A stretch of 9,016 nt of DNA from contig CAJXXJ010000110.1 in the NCBI GenBank assembly GCA_913062745.1, forward strand, positions 1 to 9,016. The letters run 5' to 3'. Position numbers and translations under genes: made by a program. Below the pieces are notes generated by a model. The model made no database searches. It was given only the letters and a program-made list of their open reading frames with translations, and was not told where the DNA came from. The stretch's first letter is position 1. Each line of letters begins with the position of its first letter. The DNA is from an uncultured Phaeodactylibacter sp. (GTDB lineage: Bacteria > Bacteroidota > Bacteroidia > Chitinophagales > Saprospiraceae). Shown here piece after piece: positions 6,369 to 9,016 of the stretch.

Positions 6369-7043
6369 ATGGCTAATAAAGTGGTACGTTATTCAGACGC
6401 TGAGCTCGCCGAGTTCAAAATACTCATAGAGGGAAAGCTCGAAAAAGCGAAAGCCCAACTCGACTCCCTGCAGGAGCAAATCCTGGAAATTGCTGAGAAC
6501 ACCAGCGATGAACACGGAGGTGACTGGATGGACGACAGCAGTACCAACAACGATGTGGAGATGCTCAATAACATGGCCATCCGTCAGCGGCGCTTCATTC
6601 AGGACCTGGAGAATGCGCTGATCCGCATACGCAACAAAGTATACGGAGTGTGCAGCGTTACCGGCGAACTGATCGACAAGAAAAGGCTGCTGGCTGTGCC
6701 CACTACTACCAAGAGTCTTGCGGCCAAAACCCAGGTGCCAGTCTCCCGCCGCCCCGCTACTTCCCGTACCGATGATGACGATGACGATCAGCCCAAGAAG
6801 AAACCGGCGCCCAAAGAGAAAAAGGTCATCTCCCGCGTAATCAAGAAATCCGGGGGTAAGTCAGACGCCAAAGCAAAGCCCATTGACATCGATGAGGAAG
6901 ATGACGACAACTACGATATCGATGACCTGGATCTGGAGGATAGCATGATTGACCTGGACGACCTCGAGGATGATAGTGATGATATCGATGAGGGCGATAT
7001 TGATGAGGGGGAGGACGATTCTGACGACGAGCGGGAAAATTAG
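6369..7043 (+). CDS. TraR/DksA-like protein with lysine-rich linker and long acidic tail
   Basis: Residues 1-125 are a TraR/DksA-family unit as found in Bacteroidota: a helical hairpin (YSDAELAEFKILIEGKLEKA, then RQRRFIQDLENALIRI) and a degenerate zinc finger, KVYGVCSVTGELIDKKRLLAVP, with a single Cys (Cys95), so classical four-Cys zinc binding is impossible. DksA proteins enter the RNA polymerase secondary channel and modulate transcription with ppGpp; that role is inferred from family. Bacteroidota members are typically close to 125 residues, whereas this has 224. The added part has six Asp in a row (135-140), a Lys-rich segment (142-170) and a tail from 172 in which 33 of 53 residues are Asp or Glu. 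This tail is likely disordered. A weak TAAATTTC (6356-6363) lies five bases before the ATG. A strong terminator follows 42 bp after the stop. Confidence 0.85.
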   Translation: MANKVVRYSDAELAEFKILIEGKLEKAKAQLDSLQEQILEIAENTSDEHGGDWMDDSSTNNDVEMLNNMAIRQRRFIQDLENALIRIRNKVYGVCSVTGELIDKKRLLAVPTTTKSLAAKTQVPVSRRPATSRTDDDDDDQPKKKPAPKEKKVISRVIKKSGGKSDAKAKPIDIDEEDDDNYDIDDLDLEDSMIDLDDLEDDSDDIDEGDIDEGEDDSDDEREN

Positions 7044-7085
7044 CAGGCTGCCCGCCCGGGCCGTTTTTCAATACAAAATAATGTA

Positions 7086-7125
7086 CACGGAGCGCCGGTC
7101 CGGCGCCCCGTGCCGTTCTCCTTTT
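7086..7125 (+). terminator. Rho-independent terminator of the DksA-like gene
   Basis: CACGG-A-GCGCCGG (7086-7098) pairs with CCGGCGC-C-CCGTG (7100-7112): twelve pairs around one A/C mismatch, the innermost pairs opening into a small loop. A pyrimidine-rich tract with TTTT (7122-7125) follows. A shorter hairpin (GCCC/GGGC, 7050-7061, then TTTTT at 7064-7068) precedes it and may act in tandem. Confidence 0.75.
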
Positions 7126-7158
7126 GTCTGAATTATTCGAAAAATTTGCTTATATTCG
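7124..7158 (+). promoter_or_regulatory. Candidate promoter for the KamA-family gene
   Basis: TTG (7124-7126), a 24-nt spacer, then TATATTCG (7151-7158), five of six fixed positions of the Bacteroidota -7 element. The spacer is slightly long and the TTG overlaps the end of the upstream terminator. If used, transcription starts near 7163 and the leader is about 415 nt. Confidence 0.35.
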
Positions 7159-7577
7159 CACTGCGCTGAAAATGTTGCGGCAGTAGCGTTATCTGCATTC
7201 AGAGCAGAGCATCAACTCTTGCTGCCGGCACAGCGCGCCACGCTGCCTGCCATACAAAATTCCATATCCCGGCAGCTCTTTCGGCCCCGGCTGCCTATCG
7301 TCAGGGCCACCCCATTATTACAGCAAAATCAACCTGTTACACTTTTCGGCATCGGAAACCTTTACCGTTGTTTCTGAGCCAGCGGTACCCGTGTGCCAAT
7401 TGCTGAACTGGTAATTCTAAATCTCATTGCCTATGAAGCGAATGCGCTGCCATCAGAATGCGAACCAATGCTGCCTCTGCACGCTGGGAGGGCAGAAGTT
7501 TATCCACATCCCTCCGGAGAGGGAGCGCTGATAACCATTATTCCTTCATTCGTTCATCTACCAAAAAAGCATACATC
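7159..7577 (+). other. Gene-free, hairpin-rich leader upstream of the KamA-family gene
   Basis: No convincing coding sequence is seen in this stretch. It contains several inverted repeats: CGGCAG (7178-7183)/CTGCCG (7222-7227) enclosing TCTGC (7192-7196)/GCAGA (7204-7208); GGCAGC (7271-7276)/GCTGCC (7290-7295); and TCCCTC (7509-7514)/GAGGGA (7519-7524) with a CGGA loop, 53 bases before the ATG. The last hairpin has no T-run and does not look like a terminator. I recognise no known riboswitch. The frame upstream of 7578 is open to 7458 in phase with the enzyme, but those 40 codons encode a Ser/Arg-rich, unconvincing extension. Confidence 0.4.
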
Positions 7578-8930
7578 ATGGATAAATACCAATCTTATAC
7601 TTTACGCAATTTCCGCGAGATACCACAGATCAATGACCACCTCACTGAAGAAGAGCGTTTTGATATTGAAGTAGTCGGGAACGTGCTGCCTTTCAAAGCC
7701 AACAATTACGTAGTGGAGCAGCTTATTGACTGGGACAATTATAAGAAAGACCCGATATACATCCTCACCTTCCCACAGCGCGATATGCTGGAGCCTCAGC
7801 ACTATGAGGAGATGGCGCGAGCGCTGCGCGGAGGGGCCCGCAAGCCGGAGCTTAAGCTAATTGCGAATAAGATCCGCATGGAGCTCAATCCGCACCCGGC
7901 CGGGCAGCTGTCCCACAACGTACCGAAAGTGGAGGATACAGAGCTGACCGGCGTACAGCATAAGTACCGGGAAACGATGCTGTTTTTCCCGAGCCAGGGA
8001 CAGACCTGCCACGCCTACTGTACCTTCTGTTTCCGCTGGCCACAGTTTGTAGGCATGAATGAACTCAAGTTTGCCATGCGCGACACTGAGCTTATCATCA
8101 AGTACCTGCGCGCTAATCCGCGGGTGACGGATATCCTCTTTACCGGAGGAGACCCGCTCATCATGAAGACTAAAATCCTGAAGTCCTACATTGAGGCGCT
8201 GATTGATGCCAAAATCCCAAACCTGCGCACCATCCGTTTTGGAACGAAAGCCCTGGGCTACTGGCCGCAGCGCTTTACGCAGGATGCTGATGCTGATGAA
8301 CTGCTGCAGCTGTTTGAGAAAGCCCGCAAAGCCGGTATCCATATTGCCTTTATGGCACACTTCAACCATCCGGCAGAAATGCGTACCGATGAGGTGAAGA
8401 AGGCCATCGGGCGTGTGCTGAATGCCGGTGCCGTCATCCGTACTCAGTCACCGGTGATGCGCAACATCAACGACAACCCGGCAGCCTGGGCAGAAATGTG
8501 GCAGGAGCAGGTAGAACTGGGCTGTGTGCCTTACTACATGTTTGTAGCCCGCGATACCGGTGCACAGGACTACTTCGCCGTGGAACTGGAGCGCGCCTGG
8601 CGCATTTTCCGCAATGCCTATCAGCGGGTGAGCGGCGTAGCGCGTACGGTGCGCGGGCCCTCTATGTCGGCTGGCCCGGGCAAGGTGCAGATCCTGGGCG
8701 TGAGCGAAGTGGCTGGTGAAAAAGTCTTCACGCTGCAGTTTCTGCAGGGCCGCAACCCGGACTGGGTGGCCCGGCCGTTCTTTGCGAAGTACAATCCGGA
8801 TGCGATCTGGCTGGACGACTTGTACCCGGCCTTCGGAGCATCGCAGTTCTTCTTCGAGGAGGAGTACCCGATCCACCGGGAGCAGGCCGCTCTGCACAAA
8901 GGCGCTGCCAAAAGCTTAGCGGTGAGCTAA
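7578..8930 (+). CDS. KamA-family radical SAM protein (lysine 2,3-aminomutase-like), substrate uncertain
   Basis: A 450-residue PLP- and SAM-dependent enzyme of the KamA family, which shifts an amino group between the alpha and beta carbons of an amino acid. The [4Fe-4S] cluster motif CX3CX2C is Cys144, Cys148 and Cys151 (CHAYCTFC, bases 8007-8030). The SAM-contact motif is FTGGDPL (188-194), and Lys369 in SAGPGK (codon 8682-8684) aligns with the PLP Schiff-base lysine of clostridial lysine 2,3-aminomutase (VVDAPGGGGK). The two Asp residues that bind the lysine side-chain amine in that enzyme (Asp293, Asp330) align by eye with Arg325 (or its neighbour Asp326) and Ser362, so lysine may not be the substrate. 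It is somewhat longer than the clostridial enzyme. The ATG at 7578 (MDKYQSYTLRNF) is preferred; no Shine-Dalgarno is seen. Probably monocistronic, isolated from the upstream gene by a terminator. Confidence 0.88.
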   Translation: MDKYQSYTLRNFREIPQINDHLTEEERFDIEVVGNVLPFKANNYVVEQLIDWDNYKKDPIYILTFPQRDMLEPQHYEEMARALRGGARKPELKLIANKIRMELNPHPAGQLSHNVPKVEDTELTGVQHKYRETMLFFPSQGQTCHAYCTFCFRWPQFVGMNELKFAMRDTELIIKYLRANPRVTDILFTGGDPLIMKTKILKSYIEALIDAKIPNLRTIRFGTKALGYWPQRFTQDADADELLQLFEKARKAGIHIAFMAHFNHPAEMRTDEVKKAIGRVLNAGAVIRTQSPVMRNINDNPAAWAEMWQEQVELGCVPYYMFVARDTGAQDYFAVELERAWRIFRNAYQRVSGVARTVRGPSMSAGPGKVQILGVSEVAGEKVFTLQFLQGRNPDWVARPFFAKYNPDAIWLDDLYPAFGASQFFFEEEYPIHREQAALHKGAAKSLAVS

Positions 8931-8959
8931 GGGCTTCCTGAAAAATAAGTTTTCCAATT

Positions 8960-9006
8960 GGGTTTTGCATTGAGGAGGCACAAAACCAACCATCGGGCGG
9001 GTTTTG
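8960..9006 (+). repeat. GGGTTTTG direct repeat with an intervening CAAAACC, two alternative hairpins
   Basis: GGGTTTTG occurs at 8960-8967 and again at 8999-9006; CAAAACC (8981-8987) lies between and can pair with either copy, seven base pairs each time (loops of 13 and 12 nt). It starts 30 bp after the KamA-family stop. One of the hairpins may end transcription, although no clean T-run follows inside the window. The mutually exclusive pairing is seen; any function is inference. Confidence 0.35.
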
Positions 9007-9016
9007 GGACTTATCA

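Noticed and set aside
6765..7040. GAT/GAC/GAG-rich stretch as a DNA tandem repeat or CRISPR-like array
   Set aside because: The pattern follows codon phase for Asp/Glu runs in the DksA-like tail; there are no regular spacers or exact repeat units.
7458..7577. N-terminal extension of the KamA-family protein
   Set aside because: Open in frame but Ser/Arg-rich and unlike the family; the ATG at 7578 gives a natural N-terminus.
7393..7674. Small GTG-started frame in the leader of the KamA-family gene
   Set aside because: It would overlap the enzyme's start by almost 100 bases in another frame, and its composition gives no sign of a real protein.

Overview
The window reads as an ordinary chromosomal stretch of a Bacteroidota bacterium with moderately high GC, probably from the Saprospiria or a related group; the genus cannot be fixed from this sequence. 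The grounds are a TraR/DksA-like protein with a degenerate one-cysteine zinc finger, almost no Shine-Dalgarno sequences before start codons, promoter-like pairs close to the Bacteroidota pattern TTG-N19-23-TAnnTTTG, and a KamA-type radical SAM protein next to core metabolic genes. I see no insertion sequence, phage gene, tRNA, rRNA or CRISPR array.

Layout, left to right. Positions 1-486 (+) are the C-terminal end of a multidomain signalling protein (end of a receiver domain, then a histidine phosphotransfer domain). Convergent to it is a leftward two-gene unit: coaX (type III pantothenate kinase, 2456-1686) followed by a YbdL-type methionine/2-oxo-acid aminotransferase (1658-516). Divergent from coaX is a 182-residue protein that I cannot name (2551-3099, +), closed by a GC-rich hairpin at 3106-3138. 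Facing it is a short-chain-type acyl-CoA dehydrogenase (4376-3186, -). An AT-rich divergent spacer with nested inverted repeats separates it from an RluA-family pseudouridine synthase (4603-5487, +), which meets a class II aldolase/adducin-family protein (6100-5495, -) only 7 bp away. Then come a TraR/DksA-like protein with an extremely acidic tail (6369-7043, +), a strong terminator (7086-7125), a gene-free structured leader (7127-7577), and a KamA-family radical SAM aminomutase-like enzyme (7578-8930, +).

The genes do not form one pathway. Transcription changes strand at nearly every boundary, and only coaX-ybdL looks like an operon. The roles are mostly housekeeping: CoA synthesis, amino-acid/keto-acid interconversion, acyl-CoA oxidation, RNA modification and RNA-polymerase-directed regulation. 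No new multi-gene system is evident. The items most worth a second look are the KamA-like enzyme, whose two lysine-specifying aspartates appear to be replaced; the acidic-tailed DksA-like protein; a promoter that would make the pseudouridine synthase mRNA nearly leaderless; and the unnamed conserved-looking protein opposite coaX.
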